Shown piece after piece: positions 41,883 to 50,063 of a DNA stretch of 64,000 nt (position 1 is its first letter; each line of letters opens with the position of its first letter). Source of the DNA: Oscillospiraceae bacterium. GTDB taxonomy: Bacteria; Bacillota; Clostridia; Oscillospirales; Acutalibacteraceae. The position numbers and the translations under genes are program-made. The notes under the pieces were generated by a model. That model was not told the DNA's origin. It saw nothing but the letters and a program-made list of their open reading frames with translations, and did no database searches. Location of the stretch: assembly GCA_015065885.1 (NCBI GenBank), contig SVPJ01000002.1, positions 1 through 64,000 of the forward strand, written 5' to 3'.

Positions 41883-42116
41883 ATGAAAGACTTGTTGTTG
41901 ACGATCGCCAAGGGCTTGGTGGAAGACCCGAGCGCCGTGACGGTGGAACAGGAAGAGGTTGCGGAAGACGGTGCCATCGTTTTGCATCTGCACGTTGCGG
42001 AAGACGATATGGGCCGCGTGATCGGCAAGCAGGGCCGCATTGCGAAAGCGATGCGCACCGTGATGCGTGCCGCCGCTACCCGTCAAGATGTCAAGGTTTC
42101 GGTGGAAATCGACTAA
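41883..42116 (+). CDS. khpA: KH-domain RNA-binding protein KhpA
   Basis: The protein has 77 residues, essentially one KH domain with the GxxG loop GKQG in 'VIGKQGRIAKAMRTVMRAAA'. KhpA proteins (YlqC) bind RNA with KhpB and affect cell division and translation. Its position between rpsP and rimM is the standard one. Confidence 0.93.
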   Translation: MKDLLLTIAKGLVEDPSAVTVEQEEVAEDGAIVLHLHVAEDDMGRVIGKQGRIAKAMRTVMRAAATRQDVKVSVEID

Positions 42117-42121
42117 GACGC

Positions 42122-42150
42122 AAAAAAGCGGGCTGTACGCCCGCTTTTTT
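42122..42150 (+). terminator. Terminator inside the ribosomal operon
   Basis: A6-GCGGGC (42122-42133) pairs with GCCCGC-T6 (42139-42150) around TGTAC. It stands between khpA and rimM, so transcription of rimM and trmD needs partial read-through. Confidence 0.88.
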
Positions 42151-42172
42151 TACGAAAGGATGAGTGTCTGCG

Positions 42173-42679
42173 GTGAGAAAACGGTATTTGGAAGCAGGCG
42201 AAGTGGTAAGTACCCACGGTGTACGCGGGGAAATGCGTGTGCAGCCGTGGTGTGACAGTCCCGAAATGCTGGCAAAACTGCGCACGTTATATTGGGATGC
42301 CGAGGGGCGTCAGCCTGTGCGGGTGAAATCGCGCCCGCATAAGACGCTGGTGTTGATGAAGGCAGACGGTATTGATACGGTGCAGGACGCCGCCGCACGG
42401 CGCGGTCATGTGCTGTATCTCGACCGTCGCGACATAAAACTGGCAGAGGGTCAGTATTTTATCTGTGATCTTATCGGTCTGCGGGTAATAAACGCTGCTA
42501 CGGGTGAAGAATACGGCATGCTGACCGACGTGAGTGCTACGGGCGCCAACGACGTATACCATATGGACTACCAAGGCCGTGAAGTGCTGATTCCGGTGAT
42601 CCCGCCCGTGATCGATACGGTGGACGTAGACGGCGGCGTTGTAAAGATTCATCCGTTGGAAGGGCTGTTTGATCTATGA
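42173..42679 (+). CDS. rimM: Ribosome maturation factor RimM
   Basis: The protein has 168 residues with the RimM start ('KRYLEAGEVVSTHGVRGEMRVQ') and the PRC-barrel C-terminal half ('FICDLIGLRVINAATGEEYGMLTDV', 'IPVIPPVIDTVD'). It assists 16S rRNA processing by binding S19 in the 30S head. GTG 42173 gives the usual length, with AAAGGA 12 bases upstream; the alternative GTG at 42164 leaves only three bases to that site. Confidence 0.9.
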   Translation: MRKRYLEAGEVVSTHGVRGEMRVQPWCDSPEMLAKLRTLYWDAEGRQPVRVKSRPHKTLVLMKADGIDTVQDAAARRGHVLYLDRRDIKLAEGQYFICDLIGLRVINAATGEEYGMLTDVSATGANDVYHMDYQGREVLIPVIPPVIDTVDVDGGVVKIHPLEGLFDL

Positions 42680-43428
42680 GAATCGATTTTTTAACGCTGT
42701 TTCCCGAGATGTGTGAAGCGGTGATGAGCGAAAGCATCATCGGTCGTGCGCGCGCCAAAGGGGCGCTGGAAGTACACTGTCATCAGATCCGCGATTACAC
42801 GCTCAATAAGCAAAAGCAGGTGGACGATTATCCGTACGGCGGCGGTATGGGGATGGTGCTGTTTCCGCAGCCGATCGCCGATTGCTTCCGTGCGGTATGT
42901 GAACAGGCAGGCACCCGTCCGCACCTCGTGTATATGTCTCCGCAAGGGGCAGTGCTGACGCAACAGCGTGCCAAGGAACTGGCGCAGTTGCCGAATCTGT
43001 GCATTCTGTGCGGGCATTACGAAGGGGTGGACGAACGTGTGCTGGACGCCCTGGTGGATGAGCAGATCTCCATCGGCGACTACGTGCTGACGGGCGGCGA
43101 ACTGCCGGGTTTGGTACTGGCAGACTGCGTGGCACGGCTGACACCCGGCGTACTGTCGGACGAGGAGTGTTTTACGGACGAAAGCCATTATGCGGGCTTG
43201 CTGGAATACCCGCAATACACCCGCCCTGCCGAATGGGAGGGACGTGCTGTTCCTGAGATATTGCTCAGCGGCCACCACGAAAACATTCGCAAATGGCGGC
43301 GTGAACAAGCGATACGGCGCACCTTTTTGCACCGCCCCGATATGTTGGAAAGCGCCCAACTGAGCGAAAAGGAACGCGCAATGGTGGAAACGTGGCGTCA
43401 GGAGCCGTCTGAAAACGACACGATTTGA
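42676..43428 (+). CDS. trmD: tRNA (guanine37-N1)-methyltransferase TrmD
   Basis: The protein has 250 residues. The SPOUT trefoil-knot region has 'LCGHYEGVDERVLDALVDEQISIGDYVLTGGELP', which binds S-adenosylmethionine, and the catalytic Asp follows in 'LADCVARLTPGVL'. It methylates G37 of tRNA to prevent frameshifts. It overlaps rimM by four bases. The usual next gene, rplS, is absent. Confidence 0.95.
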   Translation: MRIDFLTLFPEMCEAVMSESIIGRARAKGALEVHCHQIRDYTLNKQKQVDDYPYGGGMGMVLFPQPIADCFRAVCEQAGTRPHLVYMSPQGAVLTQQRAKELAQLPNLCILCGHYEGVDERVLDALVDEQISIGDYVLTGGELPGLVLADCVARLTPGVLSDEECFTDESHYAGLLEYPQYTRPAEWEGRAVPEILLSGHHENIRKWRREQAIRRTFLHRPDMLESAQLSEKERAMVETWRQEPSENDTI

Positions 43429-43534
43429 TGAAATGCGGCTCGTCATTATCAACAAACCGACCACGAACTTTTTGGTTATAATAGGGCAAAAAACCAAAAA
43501 TGTGGTTTTTCGCGACCAAAATCCACAAACGCGA

Positions 43535-43562
43535 TTGACGAAGCGGTTATTTGTGATATAAT
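43535..43562 (+). promoter_or_regulatory. Promoter of the HPr gene
   Basis: TTGACG (43535-43540), a 16-base spacer and TATAAT (43557-43562). Upstream, between 43485 and 43510, a weak A/T-rich hairpin (AAAACCA/TGGTTTT) may end the trmD transcript. Confidence 0.72.
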
Positions 43563-43639
43563 GTAACAAGAACATACACACTTTGAAACTATGCTCATAG
43601 GCGGGGAAGCCCGTCTTGAATCGGGAGGAGACTTTTTTC

Positions 43640-43903
43640 ATGTTTGTGAAAGATGTTGTGGTCCAAAATCAGGTCGGTCTTCACGCGCGTCCGGCAACTT
43701 TCTTTATCCAGAAAGCGAACGAGTTCAAGTCGTCCATCTGGGTGGAAAAGGAAGAGCGTCGTGTGAACGCTAAGAGCTTGTTGGGCGTTTTGTCGCTCGG
43801 CATTATCGGCGGTACCCCCATCCGCATTATTGCGGACGGTGCCGATGAACAGAACGCGGTCAACGCGTTGGTGGCCCTGGTGGAATCGGGCTTCGCTGAA
43901 TAA
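43640..43903 (+). CDS. ptsH: HPr-family phosphocarrier protein
   Basis: The protein has 87 residues. The active-site histidine is in 'GLHARPATFF' at the normal place (His15 equivalent), and the regulatory serine equivalent to Ser46 is in 'NAKSLLGVLSLGI', so it could be both a PTS carrier and an HPr-kinase target. ATG 43640 has GGGAGGAG upstream; the opening at 43616 would include that site. It forms a single-gene unit with a strong promoter and terminator. No other PTS gene is nearby. Confidence 0.9.
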   Translation: MFVKDVVVQNQVGLHARPATFFIQKANEFKSSIWVEKEERRVNAKSLLGVLSLGIIGGTPIRIIADGADEQNAVNALVALVESGFAE

Positions 43904-43911
43904 TCCATACG

Positions 43912-43949
43912 AAAAAAGCGGTGCAGTCGAAAGGCTGCACCGCTTTTTT
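43912..43949. terminator. Bidirectional terminator
   Basis: A 15-bp perfect stem (43912-43926 with 43935-43949) with A6/T6 ends lies between the converging HPr and MATE genes. Confidence 0.9.
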
Positions 43950-43957
43950 GCTGTGTG

Positions 43958-45310
43958 TTATGGTCGTTGAATGGCGTGACGGTGTAACCAGTCCGCTTTG
44001 AAAAAGTAGATGGCAAGCGCTATCGTGCTGAGTGCCCACGTAAGCGGGAAGACCCAGTTGACCGGCAGAATGGAATCGGTGAACTGTGCCGTGATCGTAA
44101 GGAACAGCACGCGTACCACGCACCAAAAGGCGAGGATGGTTGCCATCGGTACGGAGGAAAGCCCCGCGCCGCGGAGCACGGCCGAAAGGCTGTGGGAAGC
44201 GGCAAGCAAGCAGAAGAACAATGCACATATCCGTGCTTTATCCACGCCGTACTGCAACGCTTCGGGGGTGTCGGTAAAGGCACCGACCAACAACGGCGCC
44301 GCAAGGAAGATGAGTATGCCGATGATCTCCGACAGTGCCAACGAGCAGAGAATACCAAACCGCGCTCCTTTTTTGGTGCGTTCGTATTCGCCCGCACCGA
44401 GGTTTTGTCCGACGAAGGTGGTGATGGCGGCGGTGAAGCAGGTGATGGGGAGGAAGGCGAATCCTTCGATCTTGGAATAGGCACCGCACCCCGACATTGC
44501 CATGGCACCGAAGGTGTTGATGTGAAACTGTACGCACACGTTGGCGAGGGCGTTGGCGGAGTTTTGCAGACCCGACGGCAGACCGAACCGCACGATCTCG
44601 CCCAAAAGTGCACGATCAAAGCGAACGTCACGCGGGGTCACGCGATACGCTTCGTCGGTGCGTAACAGGCGGACGGCGCAAAGGGTCACGCTGACGAACT
44701 GGGAAATGACGGTGGCCAGTGCCGCACCCTCCACATCCATTTTAAATGCGGCAATGAATACAATGTCCAGCACCACGTTGGTAACGGAGGAGACGATGAG
44801 ATAGTAAAGCGGGTGACGGCTGTCGCCGAGTGCCTGCATGGTGCCCGTGCAGGCGTTGTACATCACCATTGCCAAGCTGCCGAAGAAATAGGTGCGCAGG
44901 TATGCAATGGCCTGCGGCATCACTTCGGCGGGCGTTTTGGTGATCCGCAACAGCCACGGCGTCAAGGTGATGCCGATGACGGTCAGCAGAACGCCGATCA
45001 CCAGGCTGAACGCCATGTTGGTGTGGATGGCTTTGTGCAGCCGTTCGTTGTCCTTTGCGCCGAAATAACGGGAGATGACTATACCGGCACCCATAGAGAT
45101 GCCGTGAAAAACGCCGACCAACAGAAAGATTAAAATGCCGGTGGAACTGACCGCCGCCAGGGCGGTATCGCCGAGCAGGTTGCCCACGATCAACGCGTCG
45201 ACAGTGTTATACAGTTGTTGGAATAAACTGCCGAAAAACAAGGGGATCGCAAAACGGATTACGGTTTTGGCAATCGAACCTTCGGTCATGCGGGTGGTGG
45301 TCTGTGCCAA
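43958..45310 (-). CDS. MATE family efflux transporter
   Basis: The protein has about 450 residues and twelve membrane helices in two similar halves. The N-terminus 'RFAIPLFFGSLFQQLYNTVDALIVGNLLG' and 'FGLPSGLQNSANALANVCVQF' in the second half are typical of NorM/DinF-type MATE proteins, which export drugs or metabolites with sodium or protons. The start is uncertain: AAAGGAG best fits a TTG at 45310, while the GTG at 45319 lies too close to it. There is no linked regulator. Confidence 0.88.
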   Translation of the reverse strand: MAQTTTRMTEGSIAKTVIRFAIPLFFGSLFQQLYNTVDALIVGNLLGDTALAAVSSTGILIFLLVGVFHGISMGAGIVISRYFGAKDNERLHKAIHTNMAFSLVIGVLLTVIGITLTPWLLRITKTPAEVMPQAIAYLRTYFFGSLAMVMYNACTGTMQALGDSRHPLYYLIVSSVTNVVLDIVFIAAFKMDVEGAALATVISQFVSVTLCAVRLLRTDEAYRVTPRDVRFDRALLGEIVRFGLPSGLQNSANALANVCVQFHINTFGAMAMSGCGAYSKIEGFAFLPITCFTAAITTFVGQNLGAGEYERTKKGARFGILCSLALSEIIGILIFLAAPLLVGAFTDTPEALQYGVDKARICALFFCLLAASHSLSAVLRGAGLSSVPMATILAFWCVVRVLFLTITAQFTDSILPVNWVFPLTWALSTIALAIYFFKADWLHRHAIQRP

Positions 45311-45334
45311 CGCGACCACTCCTTTCGATGATAT

Positions 45335-45363
45335 ACAAAAGCCGTCCCCGAAGAGGACGGCTT
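45335..45363 (-). terminator. Terminator of rpmB
   Basis: AAGCCGTCC (45339-45347) pairs with GGACGGCTT (45355-45363). On the minus strand the stem runs into TTGTAT, a short T-rich tail. Confidence 0.75.
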
Positions 45364-45387
45364 ACACTTTGTATGCGGGAGACCCGA

Positions 45388-45576
45388 TTACACCGCGCGG
45401 GTAACCTTACCGGACCGCAAGCAACGCGTGCACGCATTCACACGCTTCGGGGAGCCGGCAACGATAGCCTTAACACGCTTCACGTTGGGTTTCCAGGTGC
45501 GGTTGGAACGTCTGTGCGAGTGAGAGACGTTGTTACCGAACACGATCGCTTTTCCGCAGAAATCACACTTAGCCAT
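45388..45576 (-). CDS. rpmB: 50S ribosomal protein L28
   Basis: The protein has 62 residues: 'MAKCDFCGKAIVFGNNVSHSHRRSNRTW', then 'CTRCLRSGKV'. The two CxxC pairs (CDFC, CTRC) show the zinc-binding (C+) form. GAAGGAGG lies before the ATG at 45576. It is transcribed alone from the promoter at 45625-45653. Confidence 0.96.
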   Translation of the reverse strand: MAKCDFCGKAIVFGNNVSHSHRRSNRTWKPNVKRVKAIVAGSPKRVNACTRCLRSGKVTRAV

Positions 45577-45624
45577 TACTTCTGCACCTCCTTCTGAATC
45601 AGCAGGTAGTTTACAACAGGAAAT

Positions 45625-45653
45625 ATGATAACAGATTTCGCGCAGAATTGCAA
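45625..45653 (-). promoter_or_regulatory. Promoter of rpmB
   Basis: On the minus strand, TTGCAA (45648-45653), a 17-base spacer and TATCAT (45625-45630). Confidence 0.65.
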
Positions 45654-45734
45654 GCCTTTTTTCATCTTTTTTTCATCTTTTTTAGAAAGTTGTAAAAAAA
45701 GTGCAAATTCCATGCAAATATTACGGTTTGAATC

Positions 45735-45763
45735 TTGTAATTTGCGGCAAAATCCTTTATACT
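45735..45763 (+). promoter_or_regulatory. Promoter of the M50 protease-scpAB operon
   Basis: TTGTAA (45735-45740), a 17-base spacer and TATACT (45758-45763), 32 bases before ATG 45796. A second overlapping option is TTGCGG-N17-TATAAG. Confidence 0.65.
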
Positions 45764-45795
45764 GTATAAGAATATGGAGAAAAGGAGAGACGGTC

Positions 45796-46467
45796 ATGCT
45801 ATGGTCGGTCTTAGGCGGCGGAATCGGCTCGTTCGGTGAATTGCTGTTTTTGCTGTTCGGTTATATCATATTGCTCGGTGTGATGATCCCGCTGCACGAA
45901 GCGGCGCACGCATGGGCGGCGGTCAAGCTTGGAGATGCCACGCCGAAGTGGCACGGTCGTCTGACGCTCAATCCGCTTGCGCATTTCGATCCGATCGGAT
46001 CACTTATGATTTTGCTTTTTGGTATCGGCTACGCGAAACCCGTACCGGTGAATCCGTACAATTTTCGTAACCGTCGGCGGGACATGGCGCTTACCGCACT
46101 GGCAGGTCCGCTGTCGAATATTGCGATGGCAACTCTCAGTATCGCACTGTTTCGCATCGTGTCGATTTTCGCAAACGGGGTTATCGTCGGGTATGCGTAT
46201 ATTTTGCTGATCAACGTGTTTGCATCGGTAAACCTTTCGCTCGCCGTATTCAATTTGTTGCCGATACCGCCGCTTGACGGCTCGCGCATCTTTGGTGCAT
46301 TGCTGCCCGAGAAATGGACATACTGGATGGATCAATACCACCAGTATGTACGCATAGCGCTGTTGCTGTTGATCGTTACGGACGTGCTGGATTGGCCGTT
46401 GTATTTTTTGACCCGTGTGATTGGTAATGCGGTGTGTATGCTGTTCCGCTTGCCGAATTTGTTTTAA
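45796..46467 (+). CDS. Site-2 protease family protein (M50)
   Basis: The protein has 223 residues and several membrane helices. The zinc site is HEAAH in 'MIPLHEAAHAWAAVKLGD', and the third ligand region is 'FNLLPIPPLDGSRI', matching the NPxPxxxLDG motif. It is a small, PDZ-free rhomboid-length M50 protein of the kind often placed before scpA in Clostridia. Its substrate is unknown. AAAGGAGAG precedes ATG 45796; the opening at 45625 overlaps the promoter region. Confidence 0.88.
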   Translation: MLWSVLGGGIGSFGELLFLLFGYIILLGVMIPLHEAAHAWAAVKLGDATPKWHGRLTLNPLAHFDPIGSLMILLFGIGYAKPVPVNPYNFRNRRRDMALTALAGPLSNIAMATLSIALFRIVSIFANGVIVGYAYILLINVFASVNLSLAVFNLLPIPPLDGSRIFGALLPEKWTYWMDQYHQYVRIALLLLIVTDVLDWPLYFLTRVIGNAVCMLFRLPNLF

Positions 46468-46479
46468 GGAGTACCACCG

Positions 46480-47244
46480 ATGGATATATCCTATAAGATC
46501 GGCGATTTTGAAGGACCGCTCGATCTGCTGTTGCACCTGTTACAAAAGAACAAACTGAATATCTACGATATTCCGATCGCACAGGTACTCGATCAGTATA
46601 TGGACGCCATCCGCGAGATGCAGGAAGCGGATATGGAAGTTGCTTCCGAGTTTTTGGAAATGGCGGCGCGTTTGGTGCAGATGAAGTCGTATATGCTGTT
46701 GCCCAAACACGAGGAAGAAGGGGAACACTTACGCGCGGAACTCACAGGCGAGTTGATCGAATATCAGTTGTGCCAAGAAGCGGCACGCCGTCTTGCGATG
46801 CAGGCGGTCGGCGGCGACTTGTTCGTGCGTGAACCCGACGAGCCCGAACCCGACCCGATCTACCGTCGCACGCACCTGCCCGATGAGATACGCGAGGCGT
46901 ATTACGCGGCGGCAGGTCGCGGGAAACGGCGTCAACCGCCTCCCGTGCAGGCGTTCAGCGGGGTGATCTCCCGCAAGATCGTGTCGGTCTCGTCCAAGAT
47001 CGTGTTCGTTTTACGCCGCTTGCGCGAGCGGGCGACGGTATCCTACCGTTCGCTGTACGACGGTGCGAAAAGCCGTTCGGATCTCGTTGCTACTTTTTTG
47101 GCGGTGCTGGAGTTGATCAAAGCCAACCGCATCCGTGTGGACGGCGAAGGGGATGAGCAAACGGTGCGGGTCGGCACGGTAACCGAAGGGGAGGATATCC
47201 CGCTGACGGTGACGGGCGAAGAAACTATGATAACCGAGGGATAA
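46480..47244 (+). CDS. scpA: Segregation and condensation protein A
   Basis: The protein has 254 residues. 'YKIGDFEGPLDLLLHLLQKNKLNIYDIPIAQVLDQYMDAI' is the kleisin N-terminus that binds the SMC neck, and a winged-helix C-terminus binds the SMC head. With ScpB and SMC it condenses and separates chromosomes. It starts 12 bases after the M50 gene with AAGGAG. Confidence 0.94.
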   Translation: MDISYKIGDFEGPLDLLLHLLQKNKLNIYDIPIAQVLDQYMDAIREMQEADMEVASEFLEMAARLVQMKSYMLLPKHEEEGEHLRAELTGELIEYQLCQEAARRLAMQAVGGDLFVREPDEPEPDPIYRRTHLPDEIREAYYAAAGRGKRRQPPPVQAFSGVISRKIVSVSSKIVFVLRRLRERATVSYRSLYDGAKSRSDLVATFLAVLELIKANRIRVDGEGDEQTVRVGTVTEGEDIPLTVTGEETMITEG

Positions 47245-47248
47245 GATA

Positions 47249-47842
47249 ATGGAGATAAAACAGTATCAAGCGGCACTGGAAGCGGTGCTGTTTGCGAGCG
47301 GTGAGCCGGTGGCGCTCGAACGCCTGGCGGCGGCATTGGAAGTGGATGTGGAAGACGCGGAACGCTTGGCAGAAGATCTGGCGCAGGAGTATCGCACCCG
47401 TGCAGGCGGTCTTATGATCGTGCGGTTGGACGATTGTTACCAGATGTGTACCAAACGGGACTTTGCACCGTATATCCGCCGCGCGATGGAGATTCGCCGC
47501 AACACCCCGCTTTCGCAGGCGGCTATGGAAGTTTTGGCCATCGTGGCGTATAACCAACCGGTGACCAAAGCCGTGATCGAGCAGGTGCGCGGTGTGGATT
47601 GCAGTGCGGTGTTGCAAGGTCTGCAACAAAAAGGATTGGTGGAGGAAAAAGGGCGTCTGGAATTGCCCGGCCGCCCGTTGCTCTACGGCACGACGGTGCA
47701 TTTCCTGCGTTGCTTCGGTGTTTCCAAATTGGACGAACTGCCGCCTCTCCCGCAAAAGGAAGGTGGGGAACAGGTCGAGGTGGAGGAACCCACGCTTGAC
47801 GATATGATTCGCGAAAACGAAGAAAACGAGGCACTGTCGTGA
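47249..47842 (+). CDS. scpB: Segregation and condensation protein B
   Basis: The protein has 197 residues and two winged-helix domains: 'QYQAALEAVLFASGEPVALERLAAAL' and 'LSQAAMEVLAIVAYNQPVTKAVIEQVRGVD'. It binds ScpA as a dimer. An acidic tail ends the protein. Its stop overlaps the GTG start of the next gene. Confidence 0.94.
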   Translation: MEIKQYQAALEAVLFASGEPVALERLAAALEVDVEDAERLAEDLAQEYRTRAGGLMIVRLDDCYQMCTKRDFAPYIRRAMEIRRNTPLSQAAMEVLAIVAYNQPVTKAVIEQVRGVDCSAVLQGLQQKGLVEEKGRLELPGRPLLYGTTVHFLRCFGVSKLDELPPLPQKEGGEQVEVEEPTLDDMIRENEENEALS

Positions 47843-48495
47843 TCGCGCTGTACATTCTGCTTGGCATATTACTGCTTTTGCTGTTGCCGCTTACGGTGCG
47901 GTACCGTTTTCAAGGAGTCGGACGGCTTACCGTTCGCTATGCGGGAATACCCGTTTACGTGTACGTCACGTCAAACGATAAAAGCGGCGAACGGAAGGCG
48001 GAAAAACGCACGAAAAAAAGCGGTAAAAAGAAAAACAAAGAGAGTAAAGGCGGTGCGGTCAAGCGGGTAACGGCACAGCTGAAAGAGGGCGGTGCCGCGG
48101 GCGTGCTTTCGCTGTTGCAGGAGGGCATTCGGTTTGCCGCTAAGAGCAGCCGTCGCCTGCTTCGAACGCTGCATTTCGGGCACTGCCGTGTGGGTATTTC
48201 GCTCGGCGGCAGTGAGGCGGCAGATATTGCCGTCCGTTACGGTAAACTTTCGGGTCCGATCTATTCTGCGCGTAGTTTACTGCTCTCGCTTTTGCGGATT
48301 CGGCGGTTGGAACTTTGTATGCGTCCCGATTTTTTGGCGGAAAAAGATACCGTTACGGCGGATATACGGGTGCGTGTGTGCCCGCTTCGGCTCTTATGGA
48401 CGGCACTGTGTACTCTGGTGTCGGGTATGGGAATGTTATCACGTCTAACAAATACACAAAGTAAGGATGGTCAAAATGGAAAAGAAGGTCAGTGA
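47839..48495 (+). CDS. DUF2953-like membrane-anchored protein
   Basis: The protein has 218 residues. One N-terminal helix (about 3-20) precedes 'RYAGIPVYVYVT', a Lys-rich stretch (about 50-75) and a C-terminal half with 'GISLGGSEAADIAVRYGKLSGPIYS'. DUF2953 proteins are usually encoded before ytfJ, as here, in spore-forming Firmicutes. The role is unknown; a sporulation link is inferred from context. GTG 47839 overlaps scpB by four bases and the gene overlaps ytfJ by 20. Confidence 0.75.
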   Translation: MIALYILLGILLLLLLPLTVRYRFQGVGRLTVRYAGIPVYVYVTSNDKSGERKAEKRTKKSGKKKNKESKGGAVKRVTAQLKEGGAAGVLSLLQEGIRFAAKSSRRLLRTLHFGHCRVGISLGGSEAADIAVRYGKLSGPIYSARSLLLSLLRIRRLELCMRPDFLAEKDTVTADIRVRVCPLRLLWTALCTLVSGMGMLSRLTNTQSKDGQNGKEGQ

Positions 48496-48856
48496 ATTGC
48501 TCGGCGTAACCATGGATAAAGTGAAAGAAATGGTGGACGTGGATACCGTCATCGGCAACCCCGTTACGGTGGAAGGCGTCACGCTGATCCCCGTCTCTAA
48601 AGTGACCTACGGCTTTGCGGGCGGCGGATCGGATCTGCCCACCAAAAGCAGTAAGGAACTGTTCGGCGGCGGGTCGGGCGCGGGTATCACCGTCACGCCG
48701 ATCGCATTTATTTCGATACAAGACGGCCGCGTGAACGTGCTGCCGTTGGTAACGCAACCGACCGCCGTGGATTCGCTGGTGAGTAAATTGCCGGATGCGT
48801 ATCACCGCATTTCCACGGACATTGCCCGCCGTCGCGAAGAAAAAGCATCGAAGTAA
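48476..48856 (+). CDS. ytfJ: GerW family sporulation protein YtfJ
   Basis: The protein has 126 residues. 'VSELLGVTMDKVKEMVDVDTVIGNPV' and 'LIPVSKVTYGFAGGGSD', with the Gly-rich 'LFGGGSGAGITVTPIAF', are typical of YtfJ/GerW, a spore protein needed for normal germination in Bacillus. ATG 48476 fits AAGGA at 48463-48467; the ATG at 48467 is nine bases too early. Its presence suggests that the organism forms spores or descends from spore formers. Confidence 0.92.
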   Translation: MEKKVSELLGVTMDKVKEMVDVDTVIGNPVTVEGVTLIPVSKVTYGFAGGGSDLPTKSSKELFGGGSGAGITVTPIAFISIQDGRVNVLPLVTQPTAVDSLVSKLPDAYHRISTDIARRREEKASK

Positions 48857-48913
48857 AGCGGGTTGGAATGAATCTTCTCCTTCTCTCATACGTTATGAGG
48901 AAGGGGTGGGGGT

Positions 48914-50047
48914 ATGAAACGACTGCTTGCAACGGTAAGCGTTCTGATTTTGTCGTGCGGTGTTGCACATTTTTCTGTAAAGGCGGATAACATTACAGTT
49001 TCTGCCTCTTCGGCAGTGTTGATGGATGCCGCAACGGGAGAGGTGTTGTTTGCCAAAGATGCCGATACGCCGCGTGCGATGGCAAGCACTACCAAGTTGA
49101 TGACCGCGTTGCTCGCCGCGGAATACGGCGATTGGTCAGAAACGGTGGATGTGACTGCCGAAATGGTGGCGGTGGAAGGCTCATCTTTAGGACTTCGTGC
49201 GGGAGATACGCTGACGTTGTGGGACGTCGTGTGCGGTATGCTGCTCAGTTCAGGGAACGATGCCGCCAACGCCGTGGCGCTGACGTTGGCGCCTACGCTT
49301 GTCGATTTTGCCGCGATGATGAACGAAAAAGCGGCCCAACTCGGTATGACGAATACCACCTTCGTTACCCCTTCGGGATTGGACGCGGAACGGCACCTTT
49401 CCACGGCGCGAGATATGGCGACGCTGGGTGTTGCCGTGCTACAAGATCCCGTACTGGCAAATATATGCAAACAAAAAAGTGCCCCCATATCCATTGGTGG
49501 GCGAAAAGTAACGGTAACCAACCATAATCGGTTGCTTTCGCTATACCCCGATGCCATTGGGATGAAAACGGGATTTACCAAAAAGGCGGGACGCTGTTTG
49601 GTGTCTGCGGCATCGCGTGACGGGCTTACGTTGGTGGCGGTGACGTTGAACGCACCCGACGATTGGGACGACCATATTCGTCTCTTTGATTACGGGTTTT
49701 CCACGTGGAGAGCGTTGTCTTTTCCGTCGGTAGAGACAGAGCGGTTGCCGATCGTTGGCGGGGTGACAAGCGAAACTACTTTACAGTACGAAACACCTCT
49801 GCCGATGACGGTTTTGCGTGAAGATGCAGGGGAGATCACGGCTACGGTTCATTTGCCGCCGTTTGTGTTCGCACCTGTTGAGGCAGGGGCTGTGGTAGGA
49901 CGGGTGGAATACCGCTTGAACGGAAAATGCGTGCAGACATGCCGTGTCCGAACGGTGAACGCTGTCGCCGCAGTGCCTTTGAAGAGTAAAGGCGTGCATT
50001 TTTGGCGGTACGTACGACAACTTTGGAACGGGTTGTTTGTTTGTTAA
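48914..50047 (+). CDS. D-alanyl-D-alanine carboxypeptidase (DacF-like, secreted)
   Basis: The protein has 377 residues: signal peptide (about 1-24), then an S11 peptidase domain with STTK (S58, K61), SGN (113-115) and KTG in 'IGMKTGFTKKAGRC', all intact. The C-terminal domain (about 280-377) is the beta-rich PBP5-type tail, ending without a strong amphipathic helix. It trims peptidoglycan stem peptides. Its place after ytfJ matches DacF, the sporulation enzyme, but vegetative use is possible. It is the second S11 enzyme in the window. Confidence 0.9.
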   Translation: MKRLLATVSVLILSCGVAHFSVKADNITVSASSAVLMDAATGEVLFAKDADTPRAMASTTKLMTALLAAEYGDWSETVDVTAEMVAVEGSSLGLRAGDTLTLWDVVCGMLLSSGNDAANAVALTLAPTLVDFAAMMNEKAAQLGMTNTTFVTPSGLDAERHLSTARDMATLGVAVLQDPVLANICKQKSAPISIGGRKVTVTNHNRLLSLYPDAIGMKTGFTKKAGRCLVSAASRDGLTLVAVTLNAPDDWDDHIRLFDYGFSTWRALSFPSVETERLPIVGGVTSETTLQYETPLPMTVLREDAGEITATVHLPPFVFAPVEAGAVVGRVEYRLNGKCVQTCRVRTVNAVAAVPLKSKGVHFWRYVRQLWNGLFVC

Positions 50048-50063
50048 ACATTAAGGAGTAATT

